Below are positions 26,493 to 36,875 of a DNA stretch of 64,000 bases, in pieces. The notes beneath the pieces are model-generated. The model was not told the origin of the DNA, did no database searches, and saw only the letters and a program-made list of their open reading frames with translations. Numbering within the stretch: position 1 is the first letter of the stretch; each line of letters opens with the position of its first letter. The stretch is from Bradyrhizobium sp. WD16 (GTDB lineage: Bacteria; Pseudomonadota; Alphaproteobacteria; Rhizobiales; Xanthobacteraceae), in assembly GCF_024181725.1 (NCBI RefSeq), contig NZ_CP028908.1, positions 5,755,501-5,819,500 on the forward strand, given 5' to 3'. Both the position numbers and the translations under genes were made by a program.

Positions 26493-27467
26493 TCAGCCCG
26501 CCTCCACTTCCCGGCGCCGCACATCGGCGGCGCGAATGCCTGCCGCGGCGCGCGTGCGCCCGGCGGCCGCTTCCAGTTCGCGACGGCAGCCCACGCCGGC
26601 CGCCGCCGCCGGCTTTCGCTTCTGCGGCGACACGCTGGGCTCGACGAAGGGATTGTCGTCGGCGCTGTCGGAAATCCGCAGGACGGATTGCGCCAGCTGC
26701 AGCAGCCGCGGCGCGACCTCGGTCCGCAGCCGCGGCTCGTCGTACATGGCGCCAAGCAGGCCGATGGTGAGGACGAGATAGTCGCGGTAATGCGGCGACC
26801 ACAGCGGCACCGAGATGCCGGTGATGTGGGAATTCCACAATCCGGCGGAGATCACGTAGCCGCTCTCGCGCAGCGAACGGCGGTTGGAGTCGAGCTTCTG
26901 GCGCAGGATGCGGGCGTCGTCCGGAATCTCCCGTTCCATGTCGGCGAGCAATGCGGCGCAGACGTCCGGATCGAGCGCCGCCGTATAGGCATGCCCCGAC
27001 GCGGTCCGCGCGATGTCGATGCGGCTGCCCGTCGTCGACTGCAGGCCGACCGCGTCATGGGCCCGGGCGCATTCCAGATAGACCATGTGGAAACGATCCG
27101 GTGCGACGAAGCCCACCGTGCCCGGGAACTCCTGGGCCAATTCGTCCATCAGCATCCGGACGAGACCGCGGAACCGCAGGCCGCGCATCATCGCGGTGCT
27201 CATGGCGATGGCCCCGGCTCCAAGCCGGTATTTCTGGTCCTGAGGCAGATAGACGAGTTGCCCCATGCGGGTCAGCGTGTGGGTGAGCCGCGACACCGTC
27301 GACCGCGGCAGTCGGCAGCGGTTGGCGATCTCGAGATTGCCGAGCCGCGTGTCGTGGCCGCCAAAGCAGCGCATCACCTCGAAGGCGCGCGACACCACCT
27401 GGATGACATCGCTTTCACCGCCGGCGTCTCCCGCCGGCCGACCAAGACGTTCCGAACGGCGTCCCAT
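26493..27467 (-). CDS. IclR-family transcriptional regulator
   Basis: 324-residue regulator. The winged helix-turn-helix lies in the first 80 residues (VIQVVSRAFEVMRCFGG, then LPRSTVSRLTHTLTRMGQL). The effector domain follows (RGLVRMLMDELAQEFPGTVG, then SGHAYTAALDP). The start at 27467 (MGRRSERLG) has GAGG upstream; the frame reaches 27515. The last 40 residues are a basic Arg/Ala tail that is not family-typical. Convergent with oleate hydratase and separated from the thiolase by repeats, so its target is unclear. Confidence 0.88.
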   Translation of the reverse strand: MGRRSERLGRPAGDAGGESDVIQVVSRAFEVMRCFGGHDTRLGNLEIANRCRLPRSTVSRLTHTLTRMGQLVYLPQDQKYRLGAGAIAMSTAMMRGLRFRGLVRMLMDELAQEFPGTVGFVAPDRFHMVYLECARAHDAVGLQSTTGSRIDIARTASGHAYTAALDPDVCAALLADMEREIPDDARILRQKLDSNRRSLRESGYVISAGLWNSHITGISVPLWSPHYRDYLVLTIGLLGAMYDEPRLRTEVAPRLLQLAQSVLRISDSADDNPFVEPSVSPQKRKPAAAAGVGCRRELEAAAGRTRAAAGIRAADVRRREVEAG

Positions 27468-27689
27468 CAGCAACCTCGCGCGGTAACGGCGCGTCGTCGC
27501 GCCCGACCACCCCACATCATGGTCTCCTCCATTCGTCTGATTTTCAGTTTCGCTGTGCGGAATGAAATTCCACTTGTGGAAGACGCTACCTCAGACCATC
27601 GCGATCTGACAAATGCAAAGCCGCGGGAGCGCTGCGGCAAAAGGTGGAGGGTCGCCCGATCGTTTTAAACGGATGTTTGAAAAATGACT

Positions 27690-28170
27690 CTGTACGCCGT
27701 GGCAGTGGTGACGGGCAGAACGTCCGCGCGCGGCCCGATGGCGACGACACGGAGGACTGGATTCGCCGCTTTCGCGGGGAATGACGGCAGAGGATGTGGC
27801 GGCGCATCGCACGACGTCGGCGGTGCGCCTCGTCATCGCTGCCGTTGTTCTGGCGCATGGTCGGCCCATGCGGCCACCGCACTCTCTGCTGTCATCGCCC
27901 GCTTCAAGCGGGCGAACCAGTACGCCGTGGCGGTGGTGACGGGCGGAGCGTCCGCCGCGGTGCCCGATTGCGACGACACGGAGTACTGGGTCCTCCGCGT
28001 GAAGCGGAGGACGACGGTGTGTGGTTGGGGCCGGCGTCTCGGCCGATCCATCGCTGTTGTTATCGACGCCTGACTGGCACAGCGCGCCTGCCGCGCTCTC
28101 CGCCGTCATCGCCCGCTTCAAGCGGGCGAACCAGTACGCCGTGGCGGTGGTGACGGGCAGAGCGTCCGCC
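27690..28170. repeat. 214-bp repeat units left of the thiolase gene
   Basis: One full 214-bp unit (27891-28104), a 66-bp start of another (28105-28170) and a decayed unit before them (27690-27890). Each unit carries two hairpins: CGCCCGCTTCAAGCGGGCG and GTCCTCCGCGTGAAGCGGAG. Frames inside are open by composition only. The same unit is repeated in tandem at 30974-32026. The stretch 27468-27690 shows no gene. Confidence 0.85.
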
Positions 28171-28179
28171 GCCGCATTG

Positions 28180-29349
28180 TCAACGCGACGGCTCGAGGAT
28201 CGAGACGTAGTTCGCAACGGCCGCGCCGCCCATGTTGAAGATGCCGCCGAGCTTGGGCGCCTTGAGCTGCATGCCTTCCGGCGCCTCGCCGGCGAGCTGC
28301 ATCGCGGTCATCACATGCATGGAGACGCCGGTCGCGCCGATCGGATGGCCCTTGGACTTGAGGCCGCCGGAGACATTGACCGGCAGCTTGCCGCCGACCT
28401 GCGTCCAGCCTTCCTTGACGGCGCAGGCGCCCTGCCCCTTGGCCGTCAGCCCCATGGCCTCGTATTCGATCAGCTCGGCGATGGTGAAGCAGTCGTGGGT
28501 CTCGACGAAGGAGAGGTCGGCGAGCGTGACGCCGGCGCGCTCCAGCGCGCGGCCCCAGGCCACCGAACAGCCTTCGAATTCAAGGATATTGCGCTTGGAG
28601 AGCGGCAGGAAATCCTGGGCATGCGCGGTGGCGCGCACCGTCACCGCCTTGCGCATCGACCTAGCGGTCTCGGCATCCGCCAGAATCAGGGCCGCGGCGC
28701 CGTCGGACACCAGCGAACAGTCGGTGCGCTTCAGCGGACCGGCGACGAAGGGATTCTTCTCGCCCTCGGAGCGGCAGTAATCGTAGCCGAGATCCTTGCG
28801 CATCTGGGCGTAAGGATTGGCGACGCCGTTCTTGTGGTTCTTGGCCGCGATCATGGCGAGGGCGTCGGACTGGTCGCCATAACGCTGGAAATATTGTTCG
28901 GCGATCTTGCCGAAGACGCCGGCGAAGCCGGCGGGGGTGTCGCCATCCTCGAGCAGATAGGACGCCTTGAGCAGGTTGCGGCCGATCTCCGGCCCAGGCG
29001 TCCTCGTCATCTGTTCGACGCCGACGACGAGGACGAGGCGCGCCGCTCCTGCGGCGATGGCCTTGAGCCCCTGATGCACGGCCGCCGAGCCGGTGGCGCA
29101 GGCATTCTCCACCCGCACCGCCGGCTTGAAGCGCAGCGCCGGATCGGCCTGCAGCACCAGTGCGGCGGTGAAGTCCTGGGGCGAGAAGCCGGCATTGAAG
29201 TGGCCGAGAACGATCTCGTCGACATCGCCCGGCGCAATGCCGGCGTCGGCAATGGCGTCGCTCGCCACCCGCACGATCAGGCTTTCGACCGTTTCGTTTT
29301 CCAGTTTGCCGAAGGGCGAATGGGCCCAGCCGACGATCGATGCGCTCAT
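28180..29349 (-). CDS. Thiolase-family acyl-CoA acetyltransferase (SCP2-like)
   Basis: 389-residue thiolase. The nucleophile is Cys84 (VRVENACATGSAAVHQG), and His335 is in GLKSKGHPIGATG. FVETHDCFTIAELIEYEA is typical of the SCPx-like thiolase branch, so the last motif differs from the CxGGG of classical thiolases. It would cleave or form 3-ketoacyl-CoA in fatty-acid or steroid-type side-chain breakdown. No beta-oxidation partner is adjacent. Divergent from the amidase gene, and the pair is enclosed by 214-bp repeats. Confidence 0.92.
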   Translation of the reverse strand: MSASIVGWAHSPFGKLENETVESLIVRVASDAIADAGIAPGDVDEIVLGHFNAGFSPQDFTAALVLQADPALRFKPAVRVENACATGSAAVHQGLKAIAAGAARLVLVVGVEQMTRTPGPEIGRNLLKASYLLEDGDTPAGFAGVFGKIAEQYFQRYGDQSDALAMIAAKNHKNGVANPYAQMRKDLGYDYCRSEGEKNPFVAGPLKRTDCSLVSDGAAALILADAETARSMRKAVTVRATAHAQDFLPLSKRNILEFEGCSVAWGRALERAGVTLADLSFVETHDCFTIAELIEYEAMGLTAKGQGACAVKEGWTQVGGKLPVNVSGGLKSKGHPIGATGVSMHVMTAMQLAGEAPEGMQLKAPKLGGIFNMGGAAVANYVSILEPSR

Positions 29350-29531
29350 GAGATCCTCCCGGACATGATTGCCCCGACTTTAAGCACTCCGCCTTGCCGG
29401 CATCAACTCGGCCGTCATGCGCGGGGCGGGATGGCACCCTGTGCGCGGATGCGTCACGGCCGCCTTGCCTTCCCCATGACAGTCAGTAGCATCCGCGCTC
29501 CTTTTCTTTCGGATTCTCGTGGAGTTCCGCC

Positions 29532-30887
29532 GTGTCCACCGCCCTTCCCACCCTCGACGCGCTTGCCGCTGCCCTGGCTGACGGCCGTACCACCAGCCGG
29601 GCGCTGGTTGAAGATTGTCTCGCCCGCATCGCCGATCAGGGCGGCGAAGGCGCGCGCGCCTTTGTGTCGGTCGATCCCGCGCGGGTGCGTCGCGCCGCCG
29701 ACGCCATGGACGGCCTGCGGGCGGCGGGCGCCGCGCCCTCGCGCTTCGCCGGCATTCCGATTTCGGTCAAGGACCTGTTCGACGTTACCGGCGAAGTCAC
29801 CCGCGCCGGCTCGAAGGTGCTGGCGGATGCCGCACCGGCGGCGCAGGACGCCGAGGTGATCGTCCGGCTGCGGGCCGCCGGCTTCATCGTCATCGGCCGC
29901 ACCAACATGACCGAGTTCGCCTATTCGGGGCTCGGCATCAATCCGCATTATGGCACGCCCGCCGCCCCCTGGCAGCGCGCGACGCCGCGGGTGCCCGGCG
30001 GCTCGTCCTCGGGCGCGGCGGTCTCGGTCGCCGACGGCATGGCCCATGCCGCGATCGGCACCGACACCGGCGGCTCGAGCCGGATCCCGGCGGCCTTCAC
30101 CGGCATCGTCGGCTACAAGCCCACCGCGCGGCTGATGCCGCAGGACGGCATCGTACCGCTCGCCCCCTCGCTCGACGCCGCCGGGCCGCTGGCGCGTTCG
30201 GTGCGCTGCTGCGCCAGCCTGCATGCGCTGATGAGCGGCGCCAAGGAGTCAAAAGTCGATGAACTGCCGCTCGGCGGGTTGCGCCTCGCCGTGCCGCAGA
30301 CGCTGGCCATGGACGATCTCGACCCCGAGGTCGCGACCACGTTCAAGGCCGCGCTGTCGCGCCTGTCGTCAGCGGGCGTGCGGGTCAGCGACGTCGCCTT
30401 CGATGCATTCGCAAAAATTCCGCCGATGAGCAGCAAAGGCGGCTTCCCGGCGATGGAAAGCTATGCCTGGCACAAGCCGCTGATCGAAACCAGGCGCGAC
30501 CTCTACGATCCGCGGGTCATCAGCCGCATCATGCGCGGCGCCGACGCCACGGCCGCCGATTATCTCGCGCTGCTCGCCGACCGCAAGACGCTCGTCGCCG
30601 CCGCCGAAGCGCAGCTGGCGCCATTCGACGCCCTAGTGCTGCCGACCGCCGCCATCGTGCCGCCGCGCATCGCCGATCTTTCAACCGACGAGGCCTATGC
30701 CAGGGCCAACATCCTGGCGCTGCGCAACACCACGCTGATCAACCTGATCGACGGCTGCGCCGTCTCGCTGCCGGTTCACCGCGCCGGCGAGGCGCCGGTC
30801 GGCCTGATGCTGGCCTGCCGCGGCGGCGACGATGCGCGCCTGTTCGCGCTGGCGGCGGCGGTGGAGCAGCTGTTCGCTAGCAGCTGA
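29532..30887 (+). CDS. Amidase-signature hydrolase
   Basis: 451-residue amidase. The Ser-cisSer-Lys triad is visible: Lys80 (PISVKDLFDV), Ser158 (PGGSSSGAAVS) and Ser182 (GTDTGGSSRIPA), with the normal 24-residue spacing between serines. It hydrolyses an amide bond in the cytoplasm; the substrate is not predictable. GatA is unlikely as no gatB or gatC is near. Start ATG follows CGTGGAGTTCCGCC, which gives GGAG about 8 bp upstream. Confidence 0.92.
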   Translation: MSTALPTLDALAAALADGRTTSRALVEDCLARIADQGGEGARAFVSVDPARVRRAADAMDGLRAAGAAPSRFAGIPISVKDLFDVTGEVTRAGSKVLADAAPAAQDAEVIVRLRAAGFIVIGRTNMTEFAYSGLGINPHYGTPAAPWQRATPRVPGGSSSGAAVSVADGMAHAAIGTDTGGSSRIPAAFTGIVGYKPTARLMPQDGIVPLAPSLDAAGPLARSVRCCASLHALMSGAKESKVDELPLGGLRLAVPQTLAMDDLDPEVATTFKAALSRLSSAGVRVSDVAFDAFAKIPPMSSKGGFPAMESYAWHKPLIETRRDLYDPRVISRIMRGADATAADYLALLADRKTLVAAAEAQLAPFDALVLPTAAIVPPRIADLSTDEAYARANILALRNTTLINLIDGCAVSLPVHRAGEAPVGLMLACRGGDDARLFALAAAVEQLFASS

Positions 30888-30973
30888 CAGCATCCGCGGC
30901 CAGCCGCGCTCTCCGCCGTCATCGCCTTCTGCAGAGATAAAGTCAGGACCGAGGCGCCGACATAACCTCCGCC

Positions 30974-32026
30974 GTCATCGCCCGCTTCAAGCGGACGAAC
31001 CAGTACGCCGTGCCGATGGCGAAGGGCAGAGCGTCCGCCGCGGTGCCCGATTGCGACGACACGGAGTACTGGGTCCTCCGCGTGAAGCGGAGGACGACGG
31101 TGTGTGGTTGGGGCCGGCGTCTCGGCCGATCCATCGCTGTTGTTATCGACGCCTGACTGGCACAGCGCGCCTGCCGCGCTCTCCGCCGTCATCGCCCGCT
31201 TCAAGCGGGCGAACCAGTACGCCGTGGCGGTGGTGAGGGGCAGAGCGTCCGCCGCGGCGCCCGATTGCGACGACACGGAGTACTGGGTCCTCCGCGTGAA
31301 GCGGAGGACGACGGTGTGTGGTTGGGGCCGGCGTCTCGGCCGATCCATCGCTGTTGTTATCGACGCCTGACTGGCACAGCGCGCCTGCCGCGCTCTCCGC
31401 CGTCATCGCCCGCTTCGAGCGGGAGAACCAGTACGCCGTGCCGATGGCGAAGGGCAGAGCGTCCGCCGCGGTGCCCGATTGCGACGACACGGAGTACTGG
31501 GTCCTCCGCGTGAAGCGGAGGACGACGGTGTGTGGTTGGGGCCGGCGTCTCGGCCGTCCCATCGCTGTTGTTATCGACGCCTGACTGGCACAGCGCGCCT
31601 GCCGCGCTCTCCGCCGTCATCGCCCGCTTCGAGCGGGCGAACCAGTACGCCGTGCCAATGGCGAAGGGCAGAGCGTCCGCCGCGGTGCCCGATTGCGACG
31701 ACACGGAGTACTGGGTCCTCCGCGTGAAGCGGAGGACGACGGTGTGTGGTTGGGGCCGGCGTCTCGGCCGTCCCATCGCTGTTGTTATCGACGCCTGACT
31801 GGCACAGCGCGCCTGCCGCGCTCTCCGCCGTCATCGCCCGCTTCAAGCGGGCGAACCAGTACGCCGTGCCGATGGCGAAGGGCAGAGCGTCCGCCGCGGT
31901 GCCCGATTGCGACGACACGGAGTACTGGGTCCTCCGCGTGAAGCGGAGGACGACGGTGTGTGGTCGGGGCCGGCGTCTCGGCCGATCCATCGCTGTTGTT
32001 ACCGACGCCTGACTGGCACAGCGCGC
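30974..32026. repeat. Tandem array of about 4.9 copies of a 214-bp unit
   Basis: Units start at 30974, 31188, 31402, 31616 and 31830; the last breaks off at 32026. Copies are nearly identical apart from a variable patch after GTACGCCGTG. Each has two hairpins (CGCCCGCTT...AAGCGGGCG and GTCCTCCGC...GCGGAGGAC). 214 is not a multiple of three, so the many 88-codon and 139-codon frames are repeats of the same noncoding text. Not CRISPR: the unit is long and has no spacers. 30888-30973 is a decayed edge. Confidence 0.9.
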
Positions 32027-32145
32027 CTGTAGGCAATTGCGAGACATAAGCCACACGAGATTTTTGATTTTGCTAGTGTCCCGATGTCTCCGAATGACCG
32101 TGCGAGGGTGAGGCAAACGAAGCGGTCATTCGGAGACGGGACACT
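32027..32145. repeat. 119-bp hairpin repeat, partner of 37174-37292
   Basis: It joins the last 214-bp unit directly. It comprises the right arm of one hairpin (TAGGCAATTGCGAGAC) and a complete second hairpin with arms GTCTCCGAATGACCG and CGGTCATTCGGAGAC between AGTGTCCCG and CGGGACACT. The match to 37174-37292 is almost perfect, and the arms here are better paired than in that copy. Confidence 0.88.
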
Positions 32146-32523
32146 CGCCGGCGATGCTGGTGACGGCAATACCGCTGCCGGCAAGCCTGCCGCGCCGGAG
32201 AGAGTTAATGGTCTCGCGGAAATTTGAAGGCGTCCACATCCGGATCGCTACGCCGTGAGCGCCATTCACCCCGGCAACCGGAGCGCCTGGTCAGGCCGGC
32301 TGAAACCGGATTAAAGACTAAATAATATTACATCTTCGCAAGAATCGACCTTTGGCCGTTTCGCATCGCAGCGAGATCAGATTAATGTCCGGATGCGGGC
32401 ACGCGACTGCTGCAACGGCCCGCAGGCCCGCAATGTGACTGGCGTATGATCGGGATGCTTGTCATCCCGCCAAGCGTCATCTTGATGCGACGTCTTCTGG
32501 TGAGATGGTTGGATAGACGGTCA
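32146..32523. other. Intergenic region upstream of the RND operon
   Basis: 378 bp with no gene or repeat that I can support. It is locally AT-richer near 32310-32360, which would suit a promoter for the efflux genes, but no clear -35/-10 pair was fixed. Confidence 0.35.
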
Positions 32524-33708
32524 ATGACGGCTCGACGTTGGTTTTTCATCGCCCTCCTCCTCGTGGTCTGCGCCGGCCTCTATGCCGGCTATGGGCGACT
32601 GTATGGACCGAACAAGTCCGCCGACAGCGCCAAGGGCCGCGGCCCGGCGCCGGTACCCGTCACCATTACCACCGCCAGGCCGACCTCCTTTCCCGTGGTG
32701 CAGAGCGGCCTCGGCACGGTGCAGGCCTTCAACTCGGTGACGGCGCGCACCCGGGTCGATGGCGAAGTCATCAAGATCCTGTTCAAGGAAGGCCAGATCG
32801 TGAAGCAGGGTGACCTGCTGGCGCAGATCGACCCCCGCCCCTACAAGGCCGCCGTCGACCAGGCCGCCGCCAAGAAAGCCCAGGACGAGGCGACGCTGCA
32901 CAATGCGCAGCTCGATTTGCAGCGCTATTCGACCCTCGCCCAGCAGAGCTTCGCCTCACGCCAGCAGCTCGATACCCAGACCGCGGCCGTGGCGCAGAAC
33001 ACCGCGCTGGTGGCCGCCGACGCCGCGGCGCTGGAGAACGCCCAGACCCAGTTCGACTACACCAACATCCGCTCGCCGATCACCGGCCGCGTCGGCTTCC
33101 GCCTCGTCGACCAGGGCAACATCGTCAATGCCTCGAGCCAGAACGGCATCGTGACCATCACCCAGGTCCAGCCGATCACCACCGTCTTCACCTTGCCCGA
33201 GAAGCAGATCAGCGACATCAACGCCGTCATGCAGAAGGGGCCGGTGCAGGCGATCGCCTATTCGGCCGACGGCGCCCGCAAGCTCGCCGAAGGCACCCTC
33301 GCCGTCGTCAACAACCAGGTCGACGCGACCACCGGCACGATCCAGATCAAGGCCACCTTCGAGAACCAGGACAACGCCCTGTGGCCGGGCCTCGCGGTCG
33401 TCGTCAAGGTGCCGGTCCACACGCTGGACAACGTGATCGCGCTGCCGCAGTCGGCCGTGCAGCACAGCCAGCAGGGGCTGTTCGCCTATGTCATCGACGA
33501 CAAGCAGAAGGCGAATTTCCGCAAGGTCGAGATCGGCGAGCAGAACAATGACAGCGTGGTCGTGACCAAGGGCATCTCGCCCGGTGAAAACGTCGTGGTG
33601 TCCGGCCAGTATCGGCTTCAGAACGGGGTGACGGTGACCGCCACCAGTGCCGATCAGGCCACGGTGGGCAGCGCCCAGCACCAGACCACGGTCGGGAGCG
33701 CCCGGTAA
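32524..33708 (+). CDS. RND efflux periplasmic adaptor (MdtA/MexA-like)
   Basis: 394-residue membrane fusion protein. An N-terminal signal anchor (ARRWFFIALLLVVCAGLYAG) is followed by the lipoyl half-motifs (VDGEVIKILFKEGQIVKQGD LLAQIDPRPY), an alpha hairpin and the second lipoyl part (NIRSPITGRVGFRLVDQGN). The beta barrel and C-terminal domain (GLFAYVID, VVVSGQYRLQNG) follow. Start choice is uncertain: 32524 puts the anchor at the N-terminus, but in-frame ATGs exist to 32446. It overlaps the pump gene by one base (TAATG). No outer-membrane channel gene is nearby. Confidence 0.92.
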   Translation: MTARRWFFIALLLVVCAGLYAGYGRLYGPNKSADSAKGRGPAPVPVTITTARPTSFPVVQSGLGTVQAFNSVTARTRVDGEVIKILFKEGQIVKQGDLLAQIDPRPYKAAVDQAAAKKAQDEATLHNAQLDLQRYSTLAQQSFASRQQLDTQTAAVAQNTALVAADAAALENAQTQFDYTNIRSPITGRVGFRLVDQGNIVNASSQNGIVTITQVQPITTVFTLPEKQISDINAVMQKGPVQAIAYSADGARKLAEGTLAVVNNQVDATTGTIQIKATFENQDNALWPGLAVVVKVPVHTLDNVIALPQSAVQHSQQGLFAYVIDDKQKANFRKVEIGEQNNDSVVVTKGISPGENVVVSGQYRLQNGVTVTATSADQATVGSAQHQTTVGSAR

Positions 33709-36700
33709 TGAGCGACGGCGGTCTCTCCAGCCCCTTCATCAAACGCCCGATCGCCACCTCGCTGATGATGGCGGGCGTGCTGTTCGTCGGCCTGATCGCC
33801 TATCCGCAGCTGCCGGTGGCGCCGCTGCCGCAGATCGACTTCCCGACCATCCAGGTCAGCGCCAGCCTGCCCGGCGCCAGCCCCGACACCATGGCCTCGT
33901 CGGTGGCCCAGCCGCTGGAAACCCAGTTCGCGCAGATCGCCGGCGTCGCCGAGCTGACCTCGACGAGCTCGCTCGGCTCGACCTCGATCACCATCCAGTT
34001 CGACCTCAACCGCAATATCGACGGCGCCGCCAACGACGTCGGCGCGGCGATCAACGCCGCCAGCGGCCTGTTGCCCAAAAACCTGCCGAGCCCGCCGACC
34101 TACCGCAAGGTCAACCCCGCGGATTCGCCCATCTTGCTGCTGTCGGCAACCTCGGACTCGATGCCGCTGATCGAGACGGACGACAATGTCGAGACCAAGA
34201 TCGCCCAGCAGATCAGCCAGCTGCCCGGCGTCGGCCTCGTCTCCATCGGCGGCCAGCAGAAGCCGTCGATCCGGGTGCAGATCGATCCGGGCCGGCTCGC
34301 GACCAAGGGCCTGTCGCTCGAGGATGTCCGCAGCCAGCTCGCGGTGACCACGGTCAACGGCCCGAAAGGCGCCATCGACGGCGACAAGCGCGCCTATACC
34401 ATCTACGCCAACGACCAGCTGACGATCGCCAAGGACTGGAACGACGTCATCCTCGCCTATCGCAACGGCGCGCCGCTGCGCATCCGCGATGTCGGCGAGG
34501 CGGTCGCCGGACCCGAGGACGTCAAGCAGGCGGCCTGGGCCAACGGCAAGCGCGGCATCTTCCTCGTCGTCTTCAAGCAGCCCGGCGCCAACGTCATCGA
34601 GACGGTCGATCGCGTCAAGGCGGCGCTGCCGCAGCTGGAGCTGGCGCTGCCGCCGGCGATCAAGATCGACGTGCTCAGCGACCGCACCCAGACCATCCGC
34701 GCCTCGGTCGCGGACGTGCAGTTCACGCTGGCCATCACCATCCTGCTGGTGGTGGCGGTCATCTTCGCGTTCCTGCGCAACGTCTGGGCCACCATCATTC
34801 CGGGCATTACCGTGCCGCTGGCGCTGCTCGGCGCCTGCGCGCTGATGTGGATGACGGGCTACACCCTCGACAACCTGTCGCTGATGGCGCTCACCATCTC
34901 GGTCGGCTTCGTCGTCGACGACGCCATCGTCATGCTGGAGAATATCAGCCGCTACGTCGAGGAAGGCGAGAACCCGATGAAGGCCGCCTTCAAAGGCGCC
35001 AGCGAAATCGGCTTCACCATCTTCTCTATCAGCCTGTCGCTGATCGCGGTGCTGATCCCGCTCTTGCTGATGGGCGGCATCATCGGCCGCCTGTTCCGGG
35101 AATTCTCCGTGGTGCTGTCGATGACCATCGTGGTCTCGGCCTTCGTGTCGCTGACGCTGACGCCGATGATGGCCTCGCGCTTCCTCAAGCCGCATACCGG
35201 CCACGAGAGCCATAGCCGGATCTACAATGCCAGCGAACGCGTCTTCGACGGCATGCTTGCCGGCTACGAGTGGATGCTCGACCGCGCGCTCAAGTTCCGG
35301 CGCATCACGCTCGCCGTGTTCCTGATCTCGCTGGCCGCGACCATCGCCCTCTTCATCATCATCCCCAAGGGCTTCTTTCCGCAGCAGGACACCGGCCTGA
35401 TCACCGGCCAGACCGAGGCCTCGCAGGACATCTCCTTCAAGGACATGCTGCGCAAGCAGCAGGAGCTCGGCGCCATCGTCCAGGCTGACCCGGCGGTCGC
35501 CAGCGTCGCCATGGCGATCGGCGGCGGCGGCGCCAACGCCCTCAATACCGGGCGGTTGTTCATCTCGCTCAAGCCACGTGACGAACGCGACGTCTCCGCC
35601 GACCAGATCATCGCCCGGCTGCGGCCGCAGGCCGAGAAGGTCGAAGGCGCACGGCTGTTCCTGCAGGCGGCCCAGGACGTCCGCATGGGCGGCCGCGCGA
35701 CGCGCACCCAGTACCAGATGTCGCTGCAGGACGCCGATCTCGACGAGCTCAACAGCTGGGCGCCGAAGATCCTCGACAAGCTCAAGACCCTGCCGCAGCT
35801 GCGCGACGTCGCCACCGACCAGCAGACCCAGGGCAACACCCTGACGCTGACCATCGACCGCGACCAGGCCTCGCGTCTCGGCATCCAGCCCCAGGTGATC
35901 GACGATACGCTCTACGACGCCTTCGGCCAGCGGCAGGTGGCGACCTATTTCACCCAGACCAGCACCTATCGTGTCATTCTCGAGGTGCCGCCGGCGCAGC
36001 AGGCCGATCTCGAGACGCTGAACCGGATCTATGTCAAATCGCCAACCACCGGCCAGAACGTGCCGCTGTCATCCTTCGTGCATTGGACGACGCTGCCGGT
36101 GCAGCCGCTCTCGATCGGCCACCAGGGACAATTCCCGGCGGTGACGATCAGCTTCAACCTCGCCCAGGGCGTGGCGCTCGGCCAGGCGACGCAGGCGGTC
36201 GAGCAGGCCCAGCGCGAGCTGCAGGTGCCCGGCGCGCTGACCATGCGCTTCCAGGGCACGGCCCAGGCCTTCCAGCAGTCGCTCAGCACGGTGCCGCTCT
36301 TGATCGTCGCGGCGCTGGTGGTGGTCTATCTGATCCTCGGCATCCTCTACGAGAGCTACATCCACCCGCTGACGATCCTCTCGACGCTGCCCTCGGCGGC
36401 GCTGGGCGCGATCGCCGCCCTGATGCTCGGCGGCTACGATTTCAGCCTGATCGCGCTGATCGGCGTCATCCTGCTGATCGGCATCGTCAAGAAGAACGGC
36501 ATCATGATGGTGGACTTCGCCATCGCCGGCGAGCGCGACCAGGGGATGTCGAGCGAGCAAGCGATCCGCCAGGCGGCGCTGCTGCGCTTCCGCCCGATCA
36601 TGATGACGACCATGGCCGCGCTGCTCGGCGCCGTGCCGCTGATGCTCGGCCACGGCACCGGCTCGGAGCTGCGCCAGCCGCTCGGCTGGGCGATGGTCGG

Positions 36701-36875
36701 CGGCCTGCTGGTGAGCCAGGCGCTCACCCTGTTCACGACACCTGTGGTCTATCTCTATCTCGACAAGCTCTCCAACTGGATCAGCCCGCGCCGCAAGGCC
36801 GAGCCCGAAGGCGCCGTCGCCGGCGCCGAGAGCGAGGAGCCCGAAGAGCGGCTGCGGACCGCGGCGCGCGGCTGA
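33708..36875 (+). CDS. RND multidrug efflux pump (MdtB/MdtC-like)
   Basis: 1,055-residue inner-membrane RND pump driven by proton flow. It begins SPFIKRPIATSLMMAGVLFV and has 12 membrane segments in two halves with two large periplasmic loops. The proton-relay pair is in TM4 (GFVVDDAIVMLENI, near 404). The repeat-half motif GIVKKNGIMMVDFAI is near 930. It is closest in wording to MdtB/MdtC, but there is only one pump gene, so a homotrimer is likely. Translationally coupled to the adaptor. Confidence 0.93.
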   Translation: MSDGGLSSPFIKRPIATSLMMAGVLFVGLIAYPQLPVAPLPQIDFPTIQVSASLPGASPDTMASSVAQPLETQFAQIAGVAELTSTSSLGSTSITIQFDLNRNIDGAANDVGAAINAASGLLPKNLPSPPTYRKVNPADSPILLLSATSDSMPLIETDDNVETKIAQQISQLPGVGLVSIGGQQKPSIRVQIDPGRLATKGLSLEDVRSQLAVTTVNGPKGAIDGDKRAYTIYANDQLTIAKDWNDVILAYRNGAPLRIRDVGEAVAGPEDVKQAAWANGKRGIFLVVFKQPGANVIETVDRVKAALPQLELALPPAIKIDVLSDRTQTIRASVADVQFTLAITILLVVAVIFAFLRNVWATIIPGITVPLALLGACALMWMTGYTLDNLSLMALTISVGFVVDDAIVMLENISRYVEEGENPMKAAFKGASEIGFTIFSISLSLIAVLIPLLLMGGIIGRLFREFSVVLSMTIVVSAFVSLTLTPMMASRFLKPHTGHESHSRIYNASERVFDGMLAGYEWMLDRALKFRRITLAVFLISLAATIALFIIIPKGFFPQQDTGLITGQTEASQDISFKDMLRKQQELGAIVQADPAVASVAMAIGGGGANALNTGRLFISLKPRDERDVSADQIIARLRPQAEKVEGARLFLQAAQDVRMGGRATRTQYQMSLQDADLDELNSWAPKILDKLKTLPQLRDVATDQQTQGNTLTLTIDRDQASRLGIQPQVIDDTLYDAFGQRQVATYFTQTSTYRVILEVPPAQQADLETLNRIYVKSPTTGQNVPLSSFVHWTTLPVQPLSIGHQGQFPAVTISFNLAQGVALGQATQAVEQAQRELQVPGALTMRFQGTAQAFQQSLSTVPLLIVAALVVVYLILGILYESYIHPLTILSTLPSAALGAIAALMLGGYDFSLIALIGVILLIGIVKKNGIMMVDFAIAGERDQGMSSEQAIRQAALLRFRPIMMTTMAALLGAVPLMLGHGTGSELRQPLGWAMVGGLLVSQALTLFTTPVVYLYLDKLSNWISPRRKAEPEGAVAGAESEEPEERLRTAARG

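Noticed and set aside
30974-32026. Possible CRISPR array
   Set aside because: Units are 214 bp, contiguous and without unique spacers, and no cas genes are near.
30943-32054. Series of 82-, 88- and 139-codon frames on both strands
   Set aside because: They are the same 214-bp repeat read in shifting frames; the unit length is not a multiple of three and no start signals are conserved.
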